This document shows, piece by piece, positions 1 to 5,954 of a DNA stretch of 39,968 nucleotides (the first letter of the stretch is position 1; each line of letters starts with the position of its first letter). Under the pieces are notes generated by a model that saw only the letters and a list, made by a program, of their open reading frames with translations, made no database searches and was not told the DNA's origin. The DNA is from a virus. The translations under genes and the position numbers were made by a program. The stretch spans positions 1 to 39,968 of the IMG/VR virus record IMGVR_UViG_3300034072_001363, one strand, 5' to 3'.

Positions 1-1
1 C

Positions 2-193
2 GGCGGCACCGACGGCGTGCGCGGCCTCCACATCCTCTCGCAGGCCGGAGCCAAGCTGTTCGTGCAGCGCCCCGCCGACTATGCCCCGCGCGATCGCTAT
101 GACGGCGCGCGCGCGCTCGGACTGGAACTCGCCGATCTGCGGCAGGAAGCGATCCCCGACTGGATCCTCGAGCAGACCAACCTTGCCGCCTAG
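2..193 (+). CDS. Host gene, 3' end only (unidentified)
   Basis: The reading frame is open from the window edge and ends with TAG; 63 residues are visible, starting GGTDGVRGLH and ending EQTNLAA. Codon use is GC-rich and typical of a real gene. I do not recognise the family from this C-terminal piece. It lies outside the prophage, 15 bases from the 3' end of tRNA-Pro and convergent with it, so it is host chromosome flanking attL. Confidence 0.6.
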   Translation, partial: GGTDGVRGLHILSQAGAKLFVQRPADYAPRDRYDGARALGLELADLRQEAIPDWILEQTNLAA

Positions 194-208
194 GCAATCC
201 GGGAAAAG

Positions 209-286
<78 letters not shown>

Positions 287-296
287 ACGGCGGCGA

Positions 297-325
297 GCCT
301 TAGGTTTCCTGCACATTTGAGGCAA
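297..325 (-). promoter_or_regulatory. Candidate phage-borne promoter for tRNA-Pro
   Basis: On the minus strand, TTGCCT (320-325) is followed after 17 bases by TAAGGC (297-302), 11 bases before the tRNA 5' end. The -35-like element is reasonable and the -10 is weak. This DNA is on the phage side of attL, so some promoter is expected here if tRNA-Pro is still expressed. Seen: spacing and elements. Inferred: function. Confidence 0.35.
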
Positions 326-381
326 GCAGGAACTGCCGCTCGTGGCATTTGACGGCGGAACATGGCAGGAACTGGCCGCCC

Positions 382-403
382 GAGTCCCGGAATAGTCCCG
401 GAC
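382..403 (+). repeat. Arm-type integrase site, left (two 9-mers 11 bp apart)
   Basis: The 9-mer AGTCCCGGA occurs twice, separated by AT, so the units repeat every 11 bp, about one helical turn. The 19-mer GAGTCCCGGAATAGTCCCG recurs exactly at 39776-39794 near attR, in the same orientation. Paired repeats a short distance inside both att cores are the hallmark of arm-type binding sites of lambda-class tyrosine integrases. Binding is inferred. Confidence 0.65.
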
Positions 404-543
404 TTTGTTCCTTGGCTGTTCGCGGTCAACTCAGCGCAAAGAGCACACCCGTGTGAAGGTCGGACGCGATTCCGACGAGCGCGCTGATCACCCTCACGAA
501 ATCGGCGATCCGCCGACCCCGCCTGTACGCGCTTTGTACGAAG

Positions 544-580
544 AGGGGGCCCGATCAACCTGCCGGGCTGTCGGCCCCCT
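544..580 (-). terminator. Hairpin downstream of the left-edge genes
   Basis: AGGGGGCCCGA (544-554) can pair with TCGGCCCCCT (571-580) with one bulged base around a 16-nt loop. It lies downstream of the minus-strand gene ending at 722. No clean T-tract follows, so it could be a weak terminator or simply structure in the att arm. Confidence 0.35.
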
Positions 581-721
581 CAACACGCTCCGGGTCGTGA
601 GCGCGCGTTGCTGCTACACAGACAGGCTGTCGATGCAAGACGGTGCTGGGGCGGGTCGGTTGAAAATGGGCCGCCGGATAGCAGGTTGAAAACCGGAACC
701 CTAGGTCGAGGCTGGGGGTTA

Positions 722-937
722 CTAAGCCTCCCCGAGGTCATCTTCCTCGGGCTTGGTGTGAAGAACATTCCTAACCTTCACCTCGGCCTCCTTGGCGGCG
801 TTTACGACGGTCGGGGTGTTGATGAAGGCACTATCACGGATCACTATCGCACTATTGATCCTGACGCCTTCGCCGCAGTTAACGGCGATGCACCCCCGCA
901 TCACAAATGGCGGCTCATTTTTTGGAAGCTTTGCCAC
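722..937 (-). CDS. Small attL-proximal protein with beta-helix-like motif
   Basis: This 71-residue frame begins MAKLPKNEPP and has no signal peptide or membrane segment. Residues about 12-48 are rich in alternating hydrophobic residues, with an I-R-D-S-x-F-I-N motif typical in look of parallel beta-helix rungs. The gene upstream (915-1295) carries a related stretch (I-E-D-S...N..T). The two genes overlap by 23 bp and are probably cotranscribed. Composition is visibly less GC-rich than the tail genes. Next to attL and outside the structural block, it is likely a lysogenic-conversion (moron) gene. No function recognised. Confidence 0.55.
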   Translation of the reverse strand: MAKLPKNEPPFVMRGCIAVNCGEGVRINSAIVIRDSAFINTPTVVNAAKEAEVKVRNVLHTKPEEDDLGEA

Positions 938-1295
938 CGGCGCCTCCTTTGGGATCGTGAGTGTTCCGCCGCCCCTTCACCGAAGGCCGGTCACCAAGGT
1001 CAAGAAAGGTGTCGGCGTTTGTGTAGCTGTCTTCAATGTCAATCACGGCACCATCACCGGCCTTGATGAAGGTAGATCTTGGGGCTCGTTTTTCTGGGGC
1101 GGATGCGGAGTGAGTGTCGTCTTGACCAAAAGGCCAACGCAACAACCAGCCCGCAAGAGCAAGCGCGACGGCGCATAGGGATAAAACCACCACCATGCCT
1201 AGATCGGTTAGCCGCCAATCGGTGATGGAGAATGCAGCGGAAATCACGATAGGCACTGAAAGAGCTAGTAGCAGACCGAATCGCGTGCGAACCAT
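915..1295 (-). CDS. Small two-TM membrane protein, probable lysogenic-conversion gene
   Basis: The 126-residue product starts MVRTRFGLLLALSVPIVIS. It has two hydrophobic segments (about 7-22 and 32-53) and then a soluble tail of about 70 residues with a beta-rich stretch, FIKAGDGAVIDIEDSYTN, that resembles part of the next protein (722-937). The C-terminus is basic and Gly/Lys-rich. There is no obvious Shine-Dalgarno sequence before the ATG; a promoter-like sequence sits just upstream (1303-1330), so it may be expressed separately from the late tail genes, possibly leaderless. Superinfection exclusion or another prophage-encoded membrane function is plausible but unproven. Confidence 0.6.
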   Translation of the reverse strand: MVRTRFGLLLALSVPIVISAAFSITDWRLTDLGMVVVLSLCAVALALAGWLLRWPFGQDDTHSASAPEKRAPRSTFIKAGDGAVIDIEDSYTNADTFLDLGDRPSVKGRRNTHDPKGGAGGKASKK

Positions 1296-1302
1296 GCATG
1301 CG

Positions 1303-1330
1303 AAGATAACACGCTAGGACGCTTTGCAAA
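1303..1330 (-). promoter_or_regulatory. Candidate promoter for the left-edge gene pair
   Basis: Minus-strand TTTGCA (1325-1330), 16 bases, then TATCTT (1303-1308), ending eight bases before the ATG at 1295. It lies in the 53-bp gap between the tail genes and the two small attL-proximal genes, where an independent lysogen promoter would be expected. Based on motif only. Confidence 0.4.
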
Positions 1331-1348
1331 ACAGAGCGGCCACGCCCC

Positions 1349-1738
1349 CTACCGCTCCCGCACGCGATACCGCACGCTGCGATCGTCGACCAAGCCGCTG
1401 GTGGTGATCACCCGGCAGGTGACGATGTAATCCGCTCCTAGCGTTCCTCCGCTGATGCGCCAGCTCACAATGCCTGCGCCGTGATTCTCCTGGTCGATGG
1501 TCAGCCCCGCCCTGTCAGCGAACACATCGACGGTGTCGATCGCATCCCCGTCCTGCAGCCAAGCGCTCCAGTCCATGCCGTGCCTCTCGATGCTGTTCGG
1601 ATCCTTGATCGGGGCAGTGAAGGTGTAGGGCGTGCCGGCGTCCTCGCGCGTGACGCGGAAGATCGGCGCGGGCGGCACGGTCACCGGGCCGTCGGCCTCG
1701 AACAGAGGGGTGTCGAAGAGTTCGGTTTCGAACAGCAT
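1349..1738 (-). CDS. Putative tail-associated beta-sandwich protein
   Basis: The product has 129 residues. A GGAG ribosome site lies eight bases upstream of the ATG, overlapping the stop of the 40-residue gene. The second half (about 45-129) looks like an Ig-like or fibronectin-like beta domain: DWSAWLQDGDAIDTV, then alternating strands ending SVRYRVRER. It is the last gene of the late transcript, after the fibre and esterase genes, so a decorative or fibre-associated role is reasonable. No catalytic motif seen. Confidence 0.6.
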   Translation of the reverse strand: MLFETELFDTPLFEADGPVTVPPAPIFRVTREDAGTPYTFTAPIKDPNSIERHGMDWSAWLQDGDAIDTVDVFADRAGLTIDQENHGAGIVSWRISGGTLGADYIVTCRVITTSGLVDDRSVRYRVRER

Positions 1739-1741
1739 CAG

Positions 1742-1864
1742 CTAATCTCCAAAGTGCGCGCACAGGTCGAGCGCGAAGTTCAGCGCCCAGAGGAACAAGC
1801 ACACCGCGCACAGATCGCAGTTGCGCTTGGCTTGCGAGGCTATCCAGTGGTGAAGCCGGGTCAT
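1742..1864 (-). CDS. Forty-residue Cys-rich membrane peptide
   Basis: ATG at 1864 overlaps the TGA of the esterase gene (ATGA), and TAG ends at 1742. The peptide begins MTRLHHWIASQ and has a hydrophobic stretch at about 18-37 containing cysteines 16, 19, 22 and 35. Close packing between two late genes supports translation; the function is unknown. The start has no strong Shine-Dalgarno sequence and may depend on coupling. Confidence 0.5.
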   Translation of the reverse strand: MTRLHHWIASQAKRNCDLCAVCLFLWALNFALDLCAHFGD

Positions 1865-3642
1865 CGGTAAGAAACCGCCGCAATCGAAAGGTCGGCTGCG
1901 CCAGCAAATGTCGCGGTAATGTTCGACGAAGCGTTGGCAGAAACATTTGAGGCATCGCCAACAACGTGAACCCCACCGGCGGCAACGGTAGAGTCCCGCG
2001 TCGAGTAGGTTTCGTCACCAGAAAACGAACCCGGTCCTACGGTGGAGAGACGCGATGTAGACACAGCAAAAACCGATCCGCCCGCATCAGTGGCAAGTGC
2101 AGTCGAAACCGACAGGGCAGCAAGCGCGCGGTTATTTGCGCTCGACACCGCCGTTGTTGAGTTCATATCCGCAACTGGGATGGTCGAAACATGAAACCGC
2201 CCGCCCGAAGTGCTAGTTGCGCCCAATGTCAGGGATATGTCGATTGAAGTCGTTCCCGCTGGCACTTCCGCCTGCATGATGGCGGCAAGAGGGCCTGTTT
2301 GTTGTGCAACAACAGCCCCGGAAATTGGAGTGTTCGAGGGCTGCGCAGTTACCGTTATTGCGCTCGCAGTGATCGAGTTGTTTCCGGTGGAAAGACCGAA
2401 GCCGACAAGAACCAGCAGGGCCCCAGAAGATCCTGGAACTGCAATGCCAGTTGCCGTCCGGATAGTCCCTGTTCCGCTAGAAAATGCACTCACGGAGTAA
2501 GTGATCGTTGGAAGCGCAGCAGCTCCCGCCGCGACGATGTTGGACGAGGTGAAGTTGAGCGGCGCGGCAATGGCACTGTTATCCAGAACCGCCCCGGTCA
2601 CACCGGGCAGCTTGCCATACTGGTAGCGCACAAGGCGCTCGACCGCCCCCATGTCGCTATGCGTCAGGCGGATCGTAGTAGCGTCAACCCGCGCGCCCGT
2701 TGCGGCTTCCCAATTCGCGCCGTTGTCGTCCGAAACCTCGAAACCAGTGATCCCGCTGGTCGGGGTGAAGTCGGTCCCCATTTCGTGATCAACTGTAATG
2801 TCGGTCTCGGTGACACTGTGCCGTTCGGCTGCGGTGGCATACCAAACAGGGCGAGCGCTTTGCGATCCACGAAGGAAAAGCACGGTTTGTGCAGAGCGCG
2901 CGCCGGAGCGGCCATAGCTGGGGCCATCCCAATGCACGCCATCGGTCAGCACTGCATCGCGGTTTGAGTGCGAGTAATGAATATTCGGATAGTCAGCGTT
3001 GATGCCCGCGAGCGCCTGCTGGATCGTCTGCCACGAACTGTCCGGCTGATTGAACGAGGTCGCCACCGCGCTATCGACGTTGGCAAGGCTGGAAAGCACA
3101 ATCGGCAGCTGCGCACGGGTCTTGCTCAGGTCAGACGTGATGCTGTCGTGGAACGTATCCAGCGCCGTGCGATAGCCCGAAATGGTGGGCGAAGCGGTGT
3201 TCGCATCGCCTTCGCCTTGGTGCCAGATCATATACTGGGGGTCAGCTCCCGACGCGATGATACGCGCAAGCAAGGCTTCGTAGTTTCCGTTTGCAGCACC
3301 TTTCTGCAAGAGGGCGATCGGGACGCCCGACTGCCCGCCGTAGACCATGCGACAAACCTGCCCTGTCGCGGCCTGCATCGCATTGAGAAACGTGCGAACG
3401 CCATTGCCCGCAGGTTCGACCCATGCGCTCGTATCAGGATCCCAGACAAAAGTGTCTGGATGAGCAGCAGGGCGACCGGACGTATTAGTGATCCAGAAAA
3501 GAAAATTCGACTGCCCCATGCCAGCGAAGTCGAGCGGGCCGGTGCCCGGCTTCAACCAGGCGAACCCACTGCCCTTGAGCGACAGAACCTCGCCACCTTG
3601 CGCCTTGATGCGCAGCGCGTTGCGCAGATCGAGCTTAGGCAT
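1861..3642 (-). CDS. Tail protein with SGNH/sialate O-acetylesterase-type domain
   Basis: This 593-residue protein begins MPKLDLRNAL; the ATG overlaps the TAA of the fibre gene. Residues about 38-257 carry the blocks of SGNH carbohydrate esterases (SASA type): GMGQSN with candidate nucleophile S45, GGQSG at 102-106, WHQGEGD at 140-146, and DGVHWDG with candidate D234 and H237. The rest (about 265-593) is Thr/Ser/Ala-rich and beta-rich, as in tail fibres. By family knowledge, such enzymes remove O-acetyl groups from sugars. As a tail component it probably deacetylates a capsule or LPS glycan during adsorption; the substrate is unknown. A longer frame reaching 3903 is open, but it duplicates the fibre coding region. 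Confidence 0.8.
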   Translation of the reverse strand: MPKLDLRNALRIKAQGGEVLSLKGSGFAWLKPGTGPLDFAGMGQSNFLFWITNTSGRPAAHPDTFVWDPDTSAWVEPAGNGVRTFLNAMQAATGQVCRMVYGGQSGVPIALLQKGAANGNYEALLARIIASGADPQYMIWHQGEGDANTASPTISGYRTALDTFHDSITSDLSKTRAQLPIVLSSLANVDSAVATSFNQPDSSWQTIQQALAGINADYPNIHYSHSNRDAVLTDGVHWDGPSYGRSGARSAQTVLFLRGSQSARPVWYATAAERHSVTETDITVDHEMGTDFTPTSGITGFEVSDDNGANWEAATGARVDATTIRLTHSDMGAVERLVRYQYGKLPGVTGAVLDNSAIAAPLNFTSSNIVAAGAAALPTITYSVSAFSSGTGTIRTATGIAVPGSSGALLVLVGFGLSTGNNSITASAITVTAQPSNTPISGAVVAQQTGPLAAIMQAEVPAGTTSIDISLTLGATSTSGGRFHVSTIPVADMNSTTAVSSANNRALAALSVSTALATDAGGSVFAVSTSRLSTVGPGSFSGDETYSTRDSTVAAGGVHVVGDASNVSANASSNITATFAGAADLSIAAVSYR

Positions 3643-4096
3643 TGAGCAGCACCGCCAGCTCGAGCGCGCCCGGCGTCGCTGCGTTGAACAGGGCTTCGTC
3701 GGTGAAGGTCGTGATGGTGACGCTCTGGCCGTCAGCACCATCGGCCCCAGGTGCACCGTCTGCACCCGGCGCACCATCCGCCCCCGGAGCACCATCCGCA
3801 CCCGGATCGCCCTGCGGCCCCACCAGCGAGGCAAGCCACTGCGCTTCGGTTCCCACGAAGCCGTTGGCGACTGCAATCTGGTAGGCCGAGGCACCGTCGG
3901 CACCGTCTGCGCCCGGCGCGCCGCCGCCTAGAGCCGCGATCGCCTGCGCAACCCGTTGCGGCGTCATCACCTTGTCGGTGGCAGTCCCGGCCTCGGCCTC
4001 GGCCTGCGTGGCGACAGGGACAGTGTGATCGTCATCCCATGCGGTCACCGCCAGCGGGCGGTTCGCAGACTGGGTGCTGTGGCGGATGGACACCAT
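3635..4096 (-). CDS. Collagen-like tail fibre protein
   Basis: The 153-residue product has a fibre-type segment at about 28-55 (ATQAEAEAGTATDKV, then TPQRVAQAI), as in many phage tail fibres. It is followed by the widespread AVANGFVGTEAQWLASLVG motif and eleven Gly-X-Y triplets at about 93-125, mainly GAD/GAP. Collagen-like triplets form trimeric stalks. It sits directly upstream of the esterase gene with overlapping stop and start, so the two probably build one host-recognition device. An AAGGA-like site precedes the ATG. The last 25 residues form a short non-collagen cap. Confidence 0.8.
   Translation of the reverse strand: MVSIRHSTQSANRPLAVTAWDDDHTVPVATQAEAEAGTATDKVMTPQRVAQAIAALGGGAPGADGADGASAYQIAVANGFVGTEAQWLASLVGPQGDPGADGAPGADGAPGADGAPGADGADGQSVTITTFTDEALFNAATPGALELAVLLNA
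3722..3820 (-). repeat. 18-bp tandem repeat encoding GADGAP
   Basis: The collagen-like part of the fibre gene is built from near-identical 18-bp units encoding Gly-Ala-Asp-Gly-Ala-Pro. Such units can expand or contract by slippage, changing stalk length in 6-residue steps. Confidence 0.8.
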
Positions 4097-4135
4097 GGTC
4101 GTTTCCTTTCGAATGAGGTGGTTGCAGGCAGAGCT

Positions 4136-4471
4136 TCAGAAGATGCCGAGGAACTTGGGTCGGGCGCGCTTAACTGCCTCTCGGTCGCGCGCCTCGCATC
4201 TCTCGACTATGCCGATGGCAGAGACCGTGCGGTCATTGGCCTTGTCGAGCTGACCGGTCTGGGCGTCGCCGAAGGCGATCCAGTCTCCGACGCTCTGCCC
4301 GTCCGGGAGGGGGGCGCCGGGGACAGGCTCGCGCCATTCACCGGGCAGCAGGCTGCTGCAGGCACTCTGGGCGGCCACGATAGGCGGCTCGCTTACAAAG
4401 AGCCCGCAGGCCTGCGTCATGCACGCCATCGGCAACAGGAGCAGCAGCCCCCGGCGCTTTGCGGATTTCAT
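4136..4471 (-). CDS. Putative outer-membrane spanin (Rz1-like lipoprotein)
   Basis: The 111-residue frame begins MKSAKRRGLLLLLPMACMTQACG: a basic start, a Leu-rich signal, and cysteines at 17 and 22 that could be lipidated. Neither site is a perfect lipobox. A GGAG site lies eight bases upstream. Its first 134 bases overlap the Rz-like gene out of frame, the nested arrangement classic for Rz/Rz1. A spanin would link inner and outer membranes in the last step of lysis. It is longer than typical Rz1 proteins, so the assignment rests mostly on context. Confidence 0.6.
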   Translation of the reverse strand: MKSAKRRGLLLLLPMACMTQACGLFVSEPPIVAAQSACSSLLPGEWREPVPGAPLPDGQSVGDWIAFGDAQTGQLDKANDRTVSAIGIVERCEARDREAVKRARPKFLGIF

Positions 4472-4727
4472 CGGCATTCTCCATGGTGGTGCGGTCGGTT
4501 TCGGCGGCGCGGGCGCTGGTATCGCCGACGGTGTTGGCAGCATCGGCCCCGCTGGCGATGGCGGCACCGGTCTGGGCCTCGCCCAGCTTGGCCTCGGTCT
4601 TGGCGGTGGTGGCACTCTGGCAGGACTGCAGGATCAGGAACCCGGCCAGCAGCAGCGCCAGCACCAGCCCGACGATCACCCGGATCGCCAGCGGGGTCAG
4701 GCTACGCAGGAAGGCGAGCGGGCTCAC
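4338..4727 (-). CDS. Putative inner-membrane spanin (Rz-like)
   Basis: The start is GTG at 4727, overlapping the lysozyme stop (GTGA). The 129-residue product has a single membrane segment at about 12-33 (IRVIVGLVLALLLAGFLIL), then an Ala/Thr/Glu-rich helical stretch to about 95 and a Cys-containing tail. One N-terminal anchor, a periplasmic helix and position after the endolysin all fit an i-spanin. The next frame overlaps it as Rz1 overlaps Rz. Confidence 0.65.
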   Translation of the reverse strand: MSPLAFLRSLTPLAIRVIVGLVLALLLAGFLILQSCQSATTAKTEAKLGEAQTGAAIASGADAANTVGDTSARAAETDRTTMENADEIRKAPGAAAPVADGVHDAGLRALCKRAAYRGRPECLQQPAAR

Positions 4728-5308
4728 AGGCCCTTCAGGCACAAGGCCCGCTCCCTCTGGCGACGCAGGGTCAGGCCGCGCACCTCGCGCCCACCGGCCT
4801 TGTTCCACATCAGGAAGGCATTGCACCCGCCCACCCAATCGCCCGCGTTGAAACGCCGCGCGGCAGTCGAGCGACAGAAGCCGCCGGTGCCGATGTTGTA
4901 GGCGAGGCTGACGCTGGCGACGAGCTGGTTCTCGCGGTCTTTGCGCGCCAGCCCTGGCACGCAGGCCAGCACCGGCTTGGCGTGCGCGACCAGCTGGCGT
5001 TCAAGCCGGGCGGTGCAGCCCGCTTCAGTCTCCACCATCCCGCGCCTGACGCCCTTCGTGTCGCCGTCGCAGATCGTCCAGACCCCGACGATGTCGGCAT
5101 AGGCGCGCAGATATTGCGGGCCGCTGACGTGATCGACCAGCAGCGCGCCGTCGTCGGTGACGGTGGCGCGGACGGTGCGACCGCTTTCGTCGTGCGGGAT
5201 CATCACCGCCAACGCAGCAGCTGCTGCTGCGCCAACCAAAGCAACCAGCGGGCTCTTGGGCACGCCACCACCAGGAGGCGGGGCAGGACGATTATTCGGC
5301 TGCGTCAT
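4724..5308 (-). CDS. Endolysin, GH24 lysozyme family with N-terminal signal-anchor
   Basis: The 194-residue product has a Pro-rich start, an Ala/Gly-rich hydrophobic segment at 20-37 that looks like a SAR (signal-arrest-release) anchor, and a GH24 (T4/P21-type) core: AYADIVGVWTICDGDT at 70-84, NQLVASVSLAYNIG near 127-140, and RRFNAGDW. Family members cut murein glycan strands. D72 and T78 match the Asp and Thr of the catalytic triad (T4 D20, T26). The Glu normally nine residues before the Asp is not present; the stretch reads HVSGPQYLRAYAD. The flanking holin-like and spanin-like genes confirm the lysis role. Confidence 0.85.
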   Translation of the reverse strand: MTQPNNRPAPPPGGGVPKSPLVALVGAAAAAALAVMIPHDESGRTVRATVTDDGALLVDHVSGPQYLRAYADIVGVWTICDGDTKGVRRGMVETEAGCTARLERQLVAHAKPVLACVPGLARKDRENQLVASVSLAYNIGTGGFCRSTAARRFNAGDWVGGCNAFLMWNKAGGREVRGLTLRRQRERALCLKGL

Positions 5309-5555
5309 CGCTGGCCCCCTGTTTCCAGAGCCGCAGGACGGTCGGCCCGAAAAAAGCGACCAGCCCCACGCCGATCGCCATCCCGGCCCGGTTCAGCGGA
5401 TCGGTGGGCATGAAGTTGATGATGCCAAGCAGCAGGTCAGGCTGCGCAGCGAAGGCGCCAACCAGCGCGGCAAAGACGCCCGCTGCCCGCACGCTCAGGA
5501 AAGACCATGCCTTGCGCCATTCGGGCACCAGGTGCTTGTCCAGCCATTCGATCAT
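5292..5555 (-). CDS. Putative holin
   Basis: The 87-residue protein begins MIEWLDKHLVPEWRKAWSF. It has two hydrophobic segments at about 19-37 and 56-75 and a charged C-terminus. The start (5555) overlaps the previous stop as ATGA with an AAGGA site, and its end overlaps the lysozyme start by 17 bp. Size, topology and position directly before the endolysin fit a class II holin, which sets lysis timing by permeabilising the inner membrane. Confidence 0.75.
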   Translation of the reverse strand: MIEWLDKHLVPEWRKAWSFLSVRAAGVFAALVGAFAAQPDLLLGIINFMPTDPLNRAGMAIGVGLVAFFGPTVLRLWKQGASDDAAE

Positions 5556-5791
5556 TGTCCTTCCTTTCGGTTGCGTTCCTCGCGAGCGAGATCGGTGAGG
5601 AACGTGACGTTGGCGTCGATCCGCTCGACCTTCGGGCCGAGCGCATCCATCTTGGCTTCCTGCTCGACGATGCGGCGCTCGTGGTCCTCCTGCGTCGCCC
5701 AGACGACACCGGCGAGGAACACGATGGTCAGGAGGTTGAGCGCCAGCGCGGCGACCGCGATCCACTCTGCGCGGGTCCATCCGTTGGTCAT
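5552..5791 (-). CDS. Membrane-anchored coiled-coil lysis protein (XhlA-like)
   Basis: This 79-residue product starts MTNGWTRAEW. It has one membrane segment at about 9-32 and then a charged heptad-like helix to the C-terminus (HERRIVEQEAKMDALGPKVERID). It resembles haemolysin XhlA-type proteins that cooperate with holins. It overlaps both neighbours by 4 bp, so it is translationally coupled in the lysis cassette. Confidence 0.6.
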   Translation of the reverse strand: MTNGWTRAEWIAVAALALNLLTIVFLAGVVWATQEDHERRIVEQEAKMDALGPKVERIDANVTFLTDLAREERNRKEGQ

Positions 5792-5946
5792 TGATTGATA
5801 TCCCTGCTCATCGCTGTTTGCGCCTTCACCTTGATCTCCACTTTCACCCGGTCGGCCTCGCGCCAGACCGCAAACTTCCCGGGGATGCAGACGCGCCCCT
5901 CCCGGCCGGCCAGCACGCTGGCGACCGCATCTTCGAGACCTTCCAT
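5788..5946 (-). CDS. Small protein at the hub/lysis junction
   Basis: The 52-residue frame (MEGLEDAVASVLAGREGRVC...) has a GAGG site seven bases before its ATG, and its stop overlaps the next start (ATGA). No membrane segment or known motif is visible; residues about 19-41 may form strands. Similar tiny genes often follow tail hub genes, but its role is unknown. Confidence 0.55.
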   Translation of the reverse strand: MEGLEDAVASVLAGREGRVCIPGKFAVWREADRVKVEIKVKAQTAMSRDINQ

Positions 5947-5954
5947 GTCGAACC

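Larger units (their letters stand above)
287..721. other. Gene-free attachment-site arm region
   Basis: I see no credible gene in these 435 bases. The stretch holds the candidate tRNA promoter, the arm-type repeat at 382-403, short perfect inverted repeats (GTCGGA/TCCGAC at about 460-477; CGGCG/CGCCG at about 503-515) and a larger GC-rich hairpin at 544-580. This is what one phage arm of attP should look like: protein-binding sites without coding. Confidence 0.6.

Noticed and set aside
722-1295. Amyloid-signalling (BASS/RHIM-like) reading of the shared motif in the left-edge pair
   Set aside because: The V/I-Q-x-G core of such motifs is absent; a beta-helix-like rung fits better.
3722-3820. 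Regular repeats resembling a CRISPR array
   Set aside because: The 18-bp units are in frame and encode Gly-X-Y triplets; there are no unique spacers.
3643-3903. Upstream extension of the esterase gene to 3903
   Set aside because: The extra 87 codons read the collagen-repeat region out of frame and give Arg/Pro-rich nonsense; ATG 3642 overlaps the fibre stop properly.
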